Shown here piece by piece: positions 1 to 8,824 of a stretch of DNA of 64,000 bases. The notes beneath the pieces are model-generated. The model ran no database searches and was not told the origin of the DNA. It worked only from the letters and a program-made list of their open reading frames with translations. Source of the DNA: Ruegeria pomeroyi DSS-3 (GTDB taxonomy: Bacteria; Pseudomonadota; Alphaproteobacteria; Rhodobacterales; Rhodobacteraceae); NCBI RefSeq assembly GCF_000011965.2, contig NC_006569.1, forward strand, positions 310,001 through 374,000, in the 5' to 3' direction. Position 1 is the stretch's first letter. Each line of letters starts with the position of its first letter. A program made the translations under genes and the position numbers.

Positions 1-1339
1 GCACCAGCAGGCCCAAAGGGGTCTCTCCGAAATCGGGATGGGGCACCCCGATCACCGCGCTTTCCAGCACGCCGGGTTGATCGTCCAGCAGCAGTTCCAG
101 CTCTTTGGGATAGATGTTGAACCCGCCCGAAATGATCAGGTCCTTGCCGCGCCCGACGATGGTGACATAGCCCTGTTCATCGACAAATCCCAGGTCGCCG
201 GTGATGAAGAACCCGTCGGCGCGCAGCTCGGCCGCCGTCTTCTCGGGCATCTGCCAATAGCCCTTGAACACATTGGGGCCGCGCACCTCGATCACGCCGA
301 TCTCGCCCTGGGGCAGGGTTTCACCGGTTTCGGGGTCGGTCACCTTCAGCTCGACCCCCGGCAGCGGCAGGCCGACCGTGCCGGCACGGCGCGCGCCCTC
401 ATAGGGGTTCGAGGTGTTCATGTTGGTCTCGGTCATCCCATAGCGTTCCAGGATGCGGTGACCGGTGCGCTCCTCGAACTCGACATGGGTTTCGGCCAGC
501 AAGGGGGCCGATCCCGACACGAAGAGCCGCATGTGCTGCGCCAGTTCGCGGGTGAACCGGGCATCGCCCAACAGCCGGGTGTAGAAGGTCGGCACCCCCA
601 TCATGCTGGTCGCGCGCGGCATCTGCGCGATGATCTGGTCGAGGTCGAACCTCGGCAGAAAGATCATGCTGCCGCCGGTGATCAGCGCGATATTGGTGGC
701 CACGAACAGGCCGTGGGTGTGAAAGATCGGCAGCGCGTGCAGCAGCACATCATCAGCGGTGAAACGCCATTCGCGCGCCAGCGTCTCGGCATTGGACAGC
801 AGGTTGTCCTGCGTCAGCATCGCGCCCTTGGAACGGCCCGTGGTGCCCGAGGTATAGAGAAAGGCCGCCAGGTCACCGCCGCCCCGCGCAACGGTGTCGA
901 ACCGGTCGGGCATCGTGGCGGCGCGCTCGGTCAGGCTGCCCGATCCGTCGGCGTTCAGGGTCTCGATCCGGGCCCCCAGACCCTCGGCGATCGGGGCCAG
1001 CATGTCGCGGTTGCGCCCGTCGCAGACGATCAGCGCGGCACCGCTGTTGTCGATGAAGTAGCTCAGCTCGTCGGCGGTATAGGCGGTGTTGAGCGGCAGA
1101 AAGATCAGCCCGGCCTGGGCGCAGGCGGCATAAAGGGCCAGCGCCTCGGGCGATTTCTCGACCTGCGCGGCGACCCGGTCGCCCGGCTTCAGCCCCAGAT
1201 TTGTGGCGACATGGGCCAGCCGGGCCGCCTGCCCCAGAAACGCCGCATGGCTGATCACCCGCCCGTCGGGAAGATACAGAAAGGGTGTGTCCTGCCCTGC
1301 ATGGGCGCCGAAGAGACGGTCATAGAGGGGGTTTGCCAT
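1..1339 (-). CDS. matB: Malonyl-CoA synthetase (MatB), C-terminal part cut by the window edge
   Basis: The protein is an ANL-superfamily (AMP-forming) acyl-CoA synthetase that activates malonate to malonyl-CoA with ATP and CoA in the cytoplasm. The reading frame starts at an ATG at 1339 (MANPLYDRLF) and runs open to the window edge, so the last tens of residues are missing. Visible motifs are the P-loop-like YTSGTTGRSKGAM, the A5-type motif ERYGMTETNMNTSNP, and GDLGFVDEQGYVTIVGRGKDLIISGG, all in the usual order. NMNTSNPYEG and GARRAGTVGLPLPG are typical of MatB and not of acetyl-CoA synthetase. It lies 99 bp downstream of the GMC oxidoreductase on the same strand. No malonyl-CoA decarboxylase is visible, though it could lie outside the window. 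Assignment to MatB rather than a related short-chain ligase is by motif recognition. Confidence 0.85.
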   Translation of the reverse strand, partial: MANPLYDRLFGAHAGQDTPFLYLPDGRVISHAAFLGQAARLAHVATNLGLKPGDRVAAQVEKSPEALALYAACAQAGLIFLPLNTAYTADELSYFIDNSGAALIVCDGRNRDMLAPIAEGLGARIETLNADGSGSLTERAATMPDRFDTVARGGGDLAAFLYTSGTTGRSKGAMLTQDNLLSNAETLAREWRFTADDVLLHALPIFHTHGLFVATNIALITGGSMIFLPRFDLDQIIAQMPRATSMMGVPTFYTRLLGDARFTRELAQHMRLFVSGSAPLLAETHVEFEERTGHRILERYGMTETNMNTSNPYEGARRAGTVGLPLPGVELKVTDPETGETLPQGEIGVIEVRGPNVFKGYWQMPEKTAAELRADGFFITGDLGFVDEQGYVTIVGRGKDLIISGGFNIYPKELELLLDDQPGVLESAVIGVPHPDFGETPLGLLV

Positions 1340-1438
1340 GGTGTCCCTTTCCTGCGTAGCGATCCGGATCGCAGCAGTTCTGGGCCATCACGCCACGATG
1401 GTAAAGAGGGTTTGCCGCCACACGGCCGCGATCACTCG

Positions 1439-3043
1439 TCAGTGGTCCTGCAGGATCATCTCGGCCCCGCGCGCGGCCAGCATCATGACCGGCGCATTGG
1501 TATTGCCCGAGGTCACGTTGGGAAAGGACGAGGCGTCGATCACCCGCAGACCCGCAACCCCATGCACCCGCAGCCGCGCATCCAGCACCGAATCCCGCGC
1601 CGAGCTGCCCATCCGGCAGGTGCAGCTGGCGTGATAGACCGACCCGGCGCGCTGCCGGAAATCGGCCAGAAGATCGCCATCCGACATCGCCGCGATATCC
1701 GGTCCCTCGCGGGTGACTGCCCGTATCGCAGGGGTTCTGGCCAGACGTTGCGCAATCCGTCCCGCGGCGATCGCCATGGCGCAATCCTCGTTGGTCGAGA
1801 GAGAATTCGGGCGGATATCGGGTGGCGTCCGGGGGTCAGCCGAGCGGATCGTCACGGCACCCCGGCTGCTCGGGCGGCAGGGCTGCGCGCAGATCAGGAA
1901 ACCCGCCATCGGGGCCACGTCCGGCTTGCCGTCGGGGCGGACCGAGTAGGACATCGGATTGCAATAGACCTGCATGTCGGCACGGCCGCCGATGGTCGAG
2001 GGCACGAACCCGCCGATCTGGTTGATGGGCACGCTGAGCGGGCCGCCCCGGGTCAGCAGGTACCGCAGCCCGGCCGCCAACTTGCCCGGCCAGTTGCCCA
2101 GCCGGTTGTTCAGCGTCGGTTGGGTGGCGGTGAACTGGTACGAGATACCCAGATGATCCTGCAGGCCCTGACCCACCTGCGGCAGGTCCCGCGCAACCGC
2201 GATCCCATGGCGCTGCAACAGGGCGGCGGGGCCAAGGCCCGAAAGCTGCAACAGCTGCGGCGAGTTCACCGCGCCGGCGCTGACGATGACCTCGCGCGTC
2301 GCGCTGGCCCGCACCAGCTGCCCGCGCGCGCGGTATTCGACGCCCGTCGCGGCGCCGTCGTGCAGGGTGACACGCTCGACCAGGGCGTTGCTGACCAGAA
2401 ACAGGTTCGGCCGCTTCAGGGCCGGGCGCAGGAATGCGTCGGCCGCCGACCAGCGGCGCCCGTTGCGCACCGTGCCTTGCAGGCGGGCGATACCAGTGCG
2501 CTCCGGCCCGTTCAGATCGTCCAGAAGGGGCCAGCCCGCCTGTGCCGCCGCGCTCAGGAAATGCTCTGAAAACGGGTGCATCCGGTCACCGACATCGCTG
2601 ACATGCACCGGCCCGCTGCCGCTCAGCTGGCGGCGCCCGTCCGTGCCGGGCCGGTCGCGGGTTTCAATCCGGGCATAGGTGTCGCGCGCCGCCTGCCAGT
2701 TCCAGCCGGTCGCACCCGCCGTTTCCCAATCGTCGAAATCATGCGGCAGGCCCTGCACATAGGCCATCGCGTTGATCGAAGAGGACCCCCCCAGCACCCG
2801 CCCGCGCGGCCAGAAGGCGGCCCGCCCGGCAAGCCCCGGATCGCTCTGGGCGGTATAGCACCAGTTGACCGAGGGGTCGTCATAGGTCTTGCCATAGCCC
2901 AGCGGCACCTTGACCCAGAAGCGTCGATCACTGCCACCGGCCTCGATCAGCAGCACGGTATGGCGCCCGCTCGCGCTGAGCCGCTCGGCCAGCACGCATC
3001 CGGCCGACCCGGCGCCGACAATGATGAAATCGAACCTGTCCAT
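1439..3043 (-). CDS. GMC-family flavoprotein oxidoreductase (choline/alcohol dehydrogenase-like)
   Basis: FAD-dependent oxidoreductase of the glucose-methanol-choline family, 534 residues, the usual length. The Rossmann motif IIVGAGSAGCVLAE is at residues 7-20, GMC signature 1 (GRVLGGSSSINAMAYVQG) begins at 81, and signature 2 (SAGAVNSPQLLQLSGLGP) spans about 255-272. The catalytic-His region YHASCTCRMG and the conserved Asn of GNTNAPVMML are near the C-terminus. I start it at the ATG at 3043 because GMC proteins begin just before the FAD motif; an upstream in-frame extension to 3355 would overlap the divergent regulator's promoter and start. The substrate is unknown: an alcohol or a choline-like amine is likely for this family. 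It faces a LysR regulator across a 118-bp gap and is followed by matB. Confidence 0.9.
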   Translation of the reverse strand: MDRFDFIIVGAGSAGCVLAERLSASGRHTVLLIEAGGSDRRFWVKVPLGYGKTYDDPSVNWCYTAQSDPGLAGRAAFWPRGRVLGGSSSINAMAYVQGLPHDFDDWETAGATGWNWQAARDTYARIETRDRPGTDGRRQLSGSGPVHVSDVGDRMHPFSEHFLSAAAQAGWPLLDDLNGPERTGIARLQGTVRNGRRWSAADAFLRPALKRPNLFLVSNALVERVTLHDGAATGVEYRARGQLVRASATREVIVSAGAVNSPQLLQLSGLGPAALLQRHGIAVARDLPQVGQGLQDHLGISYQFTATQPTLNNRLGNWPGKLAAGLRYLLTRGGPLSVPINQIGGFVPSTIGGRADMQVYCNPMSYSVRPDGKPDVAPMAGFLICAQPCRPSSRGAVTIRSADPRTPPDIRPNSLSTNEDCAMAIAAGRIAQRLARTPAIRAVTREGPDIAAMSDGDLLADFRQRAGSVYHASCTCRMGSSARDSVLDARLRVHGVAGLRVIDASSFPNVTSGNTNAPVMMLAARGAEMILQDH

Positions 3044-3095
3044 CCCGCTGCCCCATCCCTGCGGCCGCCAAAACCAAGGCCAGCTTGAACAGAGG

Positions 3096-3111
3096 TTGAT
3101 TTTTAAATCAA
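3096..3111. promoter_or_regulatory. Candidate LysR operator between divergent genes
   Basis: A perfect inverted repeat, TTGATTT-TT-AAATCAA, sits in the 118-bp gap between the GMC oxidoreductase start (3043) and the LysR regulator start (3162). An AT-rich dyad in this position is typical of an autoregulatory LysR binding site. Binding itself is inference. Confidence 0.55.
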
Positions 3112-3161
3112 ACAACGGATATTTCTGCATTGGCCCTAAAATTTTTACAGCTGGATCACCG

Positions 3162-4052
3162 ATGAAGCTTCCCAATCCGACCTGGTTGCGCAGTTTCGAG
3201 GCCGCCGCCCGTCTTGGCAGTTTCTCGGCCGCCGCCGATGAGCTGGGGCTGACGCCCGCCGCCGTCAGCCAGCAGATGCGGCTGTTGGAAAAGCAGCTGA
3301 AAACCACCCTGTTCGAACGCCTGCCGCGCGGCGTTGCGCTGACCGACATGGGCAAGGCCTATGCCCAGCCGGTGCGCAAGGGGCTTGACGATATCCAGGT
3401 CGCCACCGCGGGCCTGTTCGGCACCACCCGACGTCGGCAGATCAAGGTTCGCGCCTCGATCTCATGCGCGGCGCTGGTGATCGCACCGCGTTTGCACGGG
3501 TTTCTGGCCAGCCATCCCGACATCGACGTCGACCTGTCGACCTTTGTCTGGGCGAACCGGTTTCAGGACGGGATCAGCGATATCGACATCCGCTTCGGCT
3601 TTGGCGACTGGACCGATGGGCGGCTGACCCATCTGGGGCATGAATTCGCGATCCCGGTCTGTTCGCCGGACTATCTGACGGGCTTCGGCGCGGCGCCGAG
3701 ACTGGACCACCTTGCCGCCCTGCATATCTTTACCATTCACGGCTCGGAATCCGACTGGCCCCGGCTGTTTGCCCAGATGGGGCTGGCGCCGCCGGTCGCC
3801 GCCCGGGTGACACGGTTCGATTCCTCGCTGATGGCCTTGCAGGCGATCAGCGCCGGTTCGGGTCTGGCCATCGTGCTCGAGAGCTTTGCCCAACCCTTCC
3901 TCGAGCGGGGGGCGGCGGTCGCACCGGTGCCCGACCGTCTGGCCATTCGCCCGGCGCATTTCCTGGTCGAACGCGACGGCGGCGAGCGACGCGACGAGGT
4001 CCGCGCCTTTGCCGACTGGATCTGCACGCTGTTTCAGGGGCCGCGCCCCTAG
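3162..4052 (+). CDS. LysR-family transcriptional regulator (GcvA-like)
   Basis: DNA-binding regulator of 296 residues. The N-terminal winged HTH reads LRSFEAAARLGSFSAAADELGLTPAAVSQQMRLLEKQL (about residues 8-45), followed by FERLPRGVALTDMGKAY. The remainder is the periplasmic-binding-like effector domain. The sequence resembles the GcvA branch of LysR proteins. I start it at ATG 3162 (MKLPNPTWLRSFE), which matches family length; the open frame extends upstream but into the divergent promoter. It is transcribed away from the GMC oxidoreductase and probably controls that gene, and perhaps matB. The effector is unknown. Confidence 0.88.
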   Translation: MKLPNPTWLRSFEAAARLGSFSAAADELGLTPAAVSQQMRLLEKQLKTTLFERLPRGVALTDMGKAYAQPVRKGLDDIQVATAGLFGTTRRRQIKVRASISCAALVIAPRLHGFLASHPDIDVDLSTFVWANRFQDGISDIDIRFGFGDWTDGRLTHLGHEFAIPVCSPDYLTGFGAAPRLDHLAALHIFTIHGSESDWPRLFAQMGLAPPVAARVTRFDSSLMALQAISAGSGLAIVLESFAQPFLERGAAVAPVPDRLAIRPAHFLVERDGGERRDEVRAFADWICTLFQGPRP

Positions 4053-4097
4053 CGCCTCCTCATCGGCCCGTCGGCGCCGGTCCCGGTTTCAGGCGCC

Positions 4098-4883
4098 TCA
4101 GCGCCCTTTCCAGACCGGGTCGCGTTTTTCGGCAAAGGCGCGGGCGCCTTCCAGCTGATCGTCGGAGGAATAGAGCACATCCACCGTGCGCAGCTGCCGT
4201 TTGGTGATCTTGTTCATCGTGTCCTGAAACTTGGCATCCTCGGCCTCGCGCACGATCTCCTTGATCGCGGCATAGACCAGCGGCGGACCGCTCGCCAGCA
4301 GGCGGGCCAGATCCCAGGCGCGCTCCATCAGCTGCGTGCCGGGCACGATCTCGTTCACCAGCCCCCAGCGATGCGCCTCGTCCGCGTCAAACCAGCGCCC
4401 GGTCAGCAAAAGCTCCATCGCGATGTGATAGGGGATGCGCTTGGGCAGTTTCACGCTGGCCGCATCGGCCACTGTGCCCGAGCGAATCTCGGGCAGCGCA
4501 AAGGTCGCGTGATCGGCGGCGATGATCATGTCCGCCGACAGCGCAAGTTCCAGCCCGCCGCCGCAGGCGATGCCGTTCACCGCCGCGATCACCGGCTTGT
4601 TCATGTCGCGCAGCTCCTGCAAGCCGCCAAAGCCGCCGACGCCATAATCGCCATCGACCGCATCGCCATCGGCCGCCGCTTTCAGATCCCAGCCGGGGCA
4701 AAAGAACTTCTCGCCGCCCCCGGTCAGGATCGCCACCCGCAAATCGGTGTCGTCGCGAAATTCGCGGAACACCTCGCCCATGATCCGGCTGGTGACCAGG
4801 TCGATCGCATTGGCCTTGGGCCTGTCCAGGGTGACCTCGAAAATGGCGCCGTCGCGGCGGGTTCTGACTGGGCTGTCGCTCAT
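4098..4883 (-). CDS. caiD: Crotonase-family hydratase, carnitinyl-CoA dehydratase (CaiD-like)
   Basis: Enoyl-CoA hydratase/isomerase family protein of 261 residues that probably interconverts crotonobetainyl-CoA and carnitinyl-CoA. The oxyanion-hole and active-site stretch ACGGGLELALSADMII and the later FALPEIRSGTVADAASVKLPK align closely with E. coli CaiD as I recall it (GGGFELALAADFIV and FALPEAKLGIVPDSGG), keeping both active-site glutamates. The start at ATG 4883 overlaps the stop of the upstream DJ-1-like gene (ATGA), which indicates translational coupling. It is the last gene of an operon with an acyl-CoA dehydrogenase and an ADP-forming acyl-CoA synthetase, a set matching gamma-butyrobetaine/carnitine conversion. 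A general enoyl-CoA hydratase is the alternative. Confidence 0.82.
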   Translation of the reverse strand: MSDSPVRTRRDGAIFEVTLDRPKANAIDLVTSRIMGEVFREFRDDTDLRVAILTGGGEKFFCPGWDLKAAADGDAVDGDYGVGGFGGLQELRDMNKPVIAAVNGIACGGGLELALSADMIIAADHATFALPEIRSGTVADAASVKLPKRIPYHIAMELLLTGRWFDADEAHRWGLVNEIVPGTQLMERAWDLARLLASGPPLVYAAIKEIVREAEDAKFQDTMNKITKRQLRTVDVLYSSDDQLEGARAFAEKRDPVWKGR

Positions 4884-5488
4884 CACATCTTGTCCATTCT
4901 TGCAAAAGGGTCGTTCTCGGGGTCGCGATTGGCGACATATTCGGCCCAGTGGGCCGCCTTCTCCGCCGCCTCGGGACCCAACAGGCGCGCCAGCGCATCC
5001 AGGCTCATGTCGATGCCCGCCGACACGCCCGACGCGGTCAGAAACCGGCCATCGGCCACCCAGCGCGCCGAAGCGCGCCAATCGACCTTGTCCGACTGGG
5101 ACGCAACCCAGTCAAAGGCCAGCTTGTTGGTGGTGGCCGCCCGCCCATCCAGCAGCCCGGCCCGCGCCAGCAGCGCCGATCCGGTGCAGACACTGGTGAC
5201 CAGCTCGGCCCGCGCCGAGGCCGCCACATGCCAATCCAGCAGGACCGGATTGTCCACCTCGCGCCGGGTACCCCTCCCGCCGGGCACCAGCAGCAGGTCG
5301 TAATCCGCACCATCGGCGAACACCCGGTCCGGCATCACCGCCGGCCCGCCCGAGGCGCGCACTGGCGCGGCGTGCTCGGCCACCGCCACGATCTCGATCT
5401 CGTCGGGGAACATGGCGAACATTTCCAGCGGCCCGAAATAGTCGAGCATCTCGAAGCCTTCGAACAGAACCGCGGCCAGTTTGCGCAT
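4883..5488 (-). CDS. DJ-1/PfpI-family protein (isonitrile hydratase-like)
   Basis: A 201-residue single-domain protein of the DJ-1/ThiJ/PfpI superfamily. The nucleophile-elbow motif SVCTGSALLARAGLLDGRAAT places the conserved cysteine at residue 101, and the acidic partner lies in the N-terminal FEGFEMLDYFGPLE. This layout is that of isonitrile hydratase-like proteins, but the physiological substrate of most members is not known. It sits between the acyl-CoA synthetase (4-bp gap region upstream) and the CaiD-like gene (ATGA overlap) and is thus co-transcribed with a CoA-thioester pathway. Its role there is unclear. Confidence 0.82.
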   Translation of the reverse strand: MRKLAAVLFEGFEMLDYFGPLEMFAMFPDEIEIVAVAEHAAPVRASGGPAVMPDRVFADGADYDLLLVPGGRGTRREVDNPVLLDWHVAASARAELVTSVCTGSALLARAGLLDGRAATTNKLAFDWVASQSDKVDWRASARWVADGRFLTASGVSAGIDMSLDALARLLGPEAAEKAAHWAEYVANRDPENDPFARMDKM

Positions 5489-5491
5489 CTT

Positions 5492-7504
5492 TCACTCCAG
5501 CCGGATCAGGGCATCCACCGCCACCGCACGGTCCGGCGCGACGAGAAGCGGGTTGATCTCAACCTCGCCGAGTGTTCCCGCATGGGCAAGCACATAGTCC
5601 TGCACCGCCTCGACCGCGCGCAGGATCGCATCCATATCCGCGCCGGGCTTGCCGCGATAACCCGCCAACAGCGGCGCGATGCGCAGGCGTTGCAGCGCGG
5701 CGGCGATATCGGCGCGCGCGGCGGGCACCAGCAAGGACACCGTATCGCGCATCAACTCGGTCAGCACCCCGCCCGCCCCCAGCGTCAGCACGAAGCCATG
5801 CGCCGGGTCGCGGATCACGCCGATCAGCAGCTCGGCCACCGCGTCGCTCACCATTTCCTCGATCAGCACCTCGGGCGTGCCGATCTCGGCTGCCACGCGC
5901 GCCACATCCGCCGCCGGCACGCCCAGCCGCACCGCGCCATGCTCGGATTTATGCGCCAGCCCGACGCCTTTGACCGCAAAGGGCCCGCACATCCCCTCGA
6001 CCGCCTGCGCAGCCTCATCGGCGCGCGCCGTCCGGTTGCGCGGCACCTCCAGCCCATGCGCCGCCAGCGCCGCCTTGGCCGCGCCCTCGTCCAGCAGTTG
6101 CGTTGCGTCCTCCTGCCCCGGCAGGCACACGGGCACCGGGTCGGGCGCGTGCAGGCTGGCGGCGGCCTCGGCGGCCGCCAGCGCCTCGCGCAGGCCCATC
6201 AGCGGCACCACGCCACCGGCCATCAACTCGGCCGCCACATCCGCCGGCATCAGCTCTGGCAGGGTCGCCACCACGGCAAAGGGCGCCCCGGTCTCGGCCC
6301 GCACCTTCAACGCCGCCTGCGTCGCGCAGGTCCAGTCGGCCGGGTCGGTCACCGGATAGTCGACAATCGAAAAGGTCAGCGCGATCCCGTCGCCCGTCAT
6401 GCCGGACCAGGCCGCCGCCATCGCCTGCGCATCGCGCCAGATATAGGTGTGGTAATCCAGCGGATTGCTCAGCGCCACCATCGGCCCCAGGGCGGCGCGC
6501 AGGGCCTGCCGCTGCCGCGCCGTCAGCGCCGGAAATCGCAAGGCCGAGCCAACGGACATGTCCGCGATCAGGCTCGCCTCGCCGCCCGAACAGCTGATCG
6601 AGGCGATATCGACCCCCGTCAAGGGACCGTTGCAATGCAACAGCTTCAGCGTCTCCAGCAAGTCGGGCAGCGCCCGCAGCGGGGCAATCCCCAACCGGTC
6701 CAGCAGCGCCTGCGCGCCCGCATCGCTGCCCGCCAAGGACGCGGTATGCGACACCGTCGCCTGCTGCGCCTGTTCCGAGGCCCCGACCTTGAGCGCCACC
6801 AGCGGCACGCCCCGGGCATGCGCCTTGGCCGCCAGCGCCTCCCAGTCGCGCAGATCGCCGAACCCTTCGATATGCAGGCCGATGGCCGTCACCCGCGGAT
6901 CGTCCAGCAGCGCCATGGCGATCCGCGCCTGACCGGTCTGCGCCATGTTCCCGCAAGTCACCACATAGGCGATGGGCAGGCCGCGCTGCTGCATGGTCAG
7001 GTTGATCGCGATGTTCGAGCTTTGCGTCAGGATCGCCACACCGCGTTCAACCCGGCTGCACCCATGCTGATCGGGCCAAAGGAGCGCCCCGTCCAGCGCA
7101 TTGACGAAGCCATAGCAATTGGGGCCCAGGATCGGCATCTCACCCGCCGCCGCCACCAGCGCGGCCTGCAGATCGCCCCCCGTTTCATCCTCGGCCAGTG
7201 CCTCGGAGAAACCGCTCGCGAAACAGACCGCCCCGCCCGCCCCCATGGCCGAGAGTAGCGCCACCGCCTCGATGGTGGCATGCCGGTTGATGCCGATAAA
7301 GGCCGCATCGGGCGCGCCGGGCAGATCCTCCAGCCGGGCAAAGGCCGGGTATCCCTCGACCTCCACGGCCTTGGGATGCACCGGCCAGATGGCGCCGCCG
7401 TAACCCATGCGCCGGCATTGCACGATCACCTGACGACACCAGGCACCACCCCCGATCACAGCGATCGAGCGCGGCTGGAACATGCGCGACAAGCCCTTGC
7501 TCAT
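5492..7504 (-). CDS. ADP-forming acyl-CoA synthetase (acetate-CoA ligase family)
   Basis: Single-chain NDP-forming acyl-CoA synthetase of 670 residues. A CoA-binding Rossmann domain starts at about residue 12 (SIAVIGGGAWCRQV). Succinyl-CoA-synthetase-like domains follow, carrying the phosphohistidine motif TVSHTASLAGSDAG with His253. A C-terminal ATP-grasp domain (about 460-670) contains FAVKGVGLAHKSEHGAVRLG and GEVEINPLLV. It would activate a carboxylate to its CoA thioester. Between acyl-CoA dehydrogenase and CaiD-like genes, the natural candidate substrate is gamma-butyrobetaine or a related betaine; that is inference from context. It lies 82 bp after the dehydrogenase gene and 3 bp before the DJ-1-like gene. 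Confidence 0.87.
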   Translation of the reverse strand: MSKGLSRMFQPRSIAVIGGGAWCRQVIVQCRRMGYGGAIWPVHPKAVEVEGYPAFARLEDLPGAPDAAFIGINRHATIEAVALLSAMGAGGAVCFASGFSEALAEDETGGDLQAALVAAAGEMPILGPNCYGFVNALDGALLWPDQHGCSRVERGVAILTQSSNIAINLTMQQRGLPIAYVVTCGNMAQTGQARIAMALLDDPRVTAIGLHIEGFGDLRDWEALAAKAHARGVPLVALKVGASEQAQQATVSHTASLAGSDAGAQALLDRLGIAPLRALPDLLETLKLLHCNGPLTGVDIASISCSGGEASLIADMSVGSALRFPALTARQRQALRAALGPMVALSNPLDYHTYIWRDAQAMAAAWSGMTGDGIALTFSIVDYPVTDPADWTCATQAALKVRAETGAPFAVVATLPELMPADVAAELMAGGVVPLMGLREALAAAEAAASLHAPDPVPVCLPGQEDATQLLDEGAAKAALAAHGLEVPRNRTARADEAAQAVEGMCGPFAVKGVGLAHKSEHGAVRLGVPAADVARVAAEIGTPEVLIEEMVSDAVAELLIGVIRDPAHGFVLTLGAGGVLTELMRDTVSLLVPAARADIAAALQRLRIAPLLAGYRGKPGADMDAILRAVEAVQDYVLAHAGTLGEVEINPLLVAPDRAVAVDALIRLE

Positions 7505-7518
7505 GACAGGCCCCCTGC

Positions 7519-7570
7519 CCTTTCACTTTGCCGAAAATACTCCCGCCATAGGCGTCGCGCTTCGGCGCGA
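7519..7570 (-). repeat. Intergenic GCGGGAGTATTTTC motif and GC-rich stem-loop
   Basis: Between the acyl-CoA dehydrogenase stop (7587) and the acyl-CoA synthetase start (7504) the minus strand carries GCGGGAGTATTTTCGGCAAA (complement of 7528-7547), a motif I recognise as recurring in Rhodobacteraceae intergenic regions. Next to it is a hairpin with 6-bp arms, TCGCGC and GCGCGA, around a 4-base loop (7555-7570). The function is unknown; the hairpin could stabilise or separate operon segments. Confidence 0.4.
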
Positions 7571-7586
7571 ACCCGACCGCGCGCCA

Positions 7587-8747
7587 TCACGCCCCCAAGG
7601 GACGCAGCAGGTCGCGGCTGATGATATGGCGCTGGATCTCGCTGGTGCCGTCCCAGATCCGCTCGACCCGCGCATCGCGCCAAAACCGCTCGATCGGGAA
7701 ATCGTCCATCAGCCCCATGCCGCCGAAAATCTGCAGCGTGGTGTCGGTCACCCGCGCCAGCATCTCGCTGGCATAGACCTTGGCGCTGGCGATCTCGCGA
7801 TTGGCCGGCAGACCCTGATCCAGACGCCAGGCGGCGGCCAGGGTCAGCCAGTCGGCGGCGTCGATCTCGGTGATCATGTCGGCGATCTGAAAGCTGACGC
7901 CCTGGAACTTGCCGATGGCCTGCCCGAACTGCTCCCGCTCTGCCGCATAGTTTAGCGCATAGTCGAAAACCCGCCGCGCGCGGCCCACGCTCATGGTGGC
8001 AACGGTGATCCGGGTGGCATAGAGCCACTCGTTCATCACCGCGAACCCGCCATCGACCTCGCCCAGAACCTGCGCATCCGGCAGGCGGCAATCGTCGAAT
8101 TCCAGCACCATGTTCTTGTAGCCCCGGTGGCTGACCGACCGGTATCCATCTCGGATGGTGAAACCGGGCGTGCCCCGGTCGACAAGAAACGCCGTGATGC
8201 GTTTCTTTGGGCCTTTCGGCGTCATGTCCTCACCCGTCGCGATAAAGACGATGATGAAATCGGCATGATCGGCGCCCGAGATGAAATGCTTGGTCCCGTT
8301 CACCACCCAGTCGCCGCCATCGCGCACGGCAGAACATTTCATCCCCCGCACATCCGACCCGGCACCGGGCTCGGTCATCGCCAGCGCATCCATCCGCTCG
8401 CCGCGCACGGCGGGCAGCAGGTAGCGTTCCTTCTGCTCACCCTCGCAGGCCATCAGAATGTTCTGCGGCCGTCCGAAGAAGTGATTGAGCGCCATCGACC
8501 CGCGCCCAAGTTCGCGTTCAACGAGCGCGAATTCCAGATGCGACAGCCCCGCGCCACCCACCTCTTCGGGGAAATTGCAGGCATAAAAGCCCAGCTCGAT
8601 CGTCTTGCGCTTGATCTCGTCGGCGATCTCCTTGGGAACCTCGCCGGTGCGCTCCACCTCGGTCTCGTGGGGATAGATCTCCTTCTCCACAAAGCTGCGG
8701 ACGGTAGAGACGATCATCTCCTGCTCTTCGCTCAATCCGAAATGCAT
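7587..8747 (-). CDS. Acyl-CoA dehydrogenase
   Basis: FAD-dependent acyl-CoA dehydrogenase of 386 residues that inserts a double bond alpha,beta to the thioester. The N-terminal helical domain begins MHFGLSEEQEMIVSTVRSF. The central beta domain has AMTEPGAGSD and WVVNGTKHFISGA, and the C-terminal domain has REQFGQAIGKFQ and QIFGGMGLMDDFPIERFWRD. The position of the usual catalytic Glu (IWEGTSEIQR in most relatives) reads IWDGTSEIQR here, so the base would be Asp366. It is the first gene of the minus-strand operon with the acyl-CoA synthetase, DJ-1-like and CaiD-like genes. It is divergent from a GlxA-type AraC regulator, leaving a 77-bp promoter gap. Oxidation of gamma-butyrobetainyl-CoA is the favoured but unproven role. 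Confidence 0.9.
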   Translation of the reverse strand: MHFGLSEEQEMIVSTVRSFVEKEIYPHETEVERTGEVPKEIADEIKRKTIELGFYACNFPEEVGGAGLSHLEFALVERELGRGSMALNHFFGRPQNILMACEGEQKERYLLPAVRGERMDALAMTEPGAGSDVRGMKCSAVRDGGDWVVNGTKHFISGADHADFIIVFIATGEDMTPKGPKKRITAFLVDRGTPGFTIRDGYRSVSHRGYKNMVLEFDDCRLPDAQVLGEVDGGFAVMNEWLYATRITVATMSVGRARRVFDYALNYAAEREQFGQAIGKFQGVSFQIADMITEIDAADWLTLAAAWRLDQGLPANREIASAKVYASEMLARVTDTTLQIFGGMGLMDDFPIERFWRDARVERIWDGTSEIQRHIISRDLLRPLGA

Positions 8748-8824
8748 GGCACGGGCTCCTGCTGAGGTTTCAGACAGGAAATCCCGGCTTGCGCCCCCAT
8801 ATCATGCAGAGTTAGTCATTCATC

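Noticed and set aside
38..2569. A long plus-strand open frame of 843 codons
   Set aside because: It is antisense to matB and the GMC oxidoreductase, is rich in His, Arg, Gln and Gly, and has no family motif. It is a shadow of third-position GC bias.
4949..7258. A 769-codon plus-strand frame
   Set aside because: Antisense to the DJ-1-like gene and the ADP-forming synthetase, with the same His/Arg/Gln-rich shadow composition.
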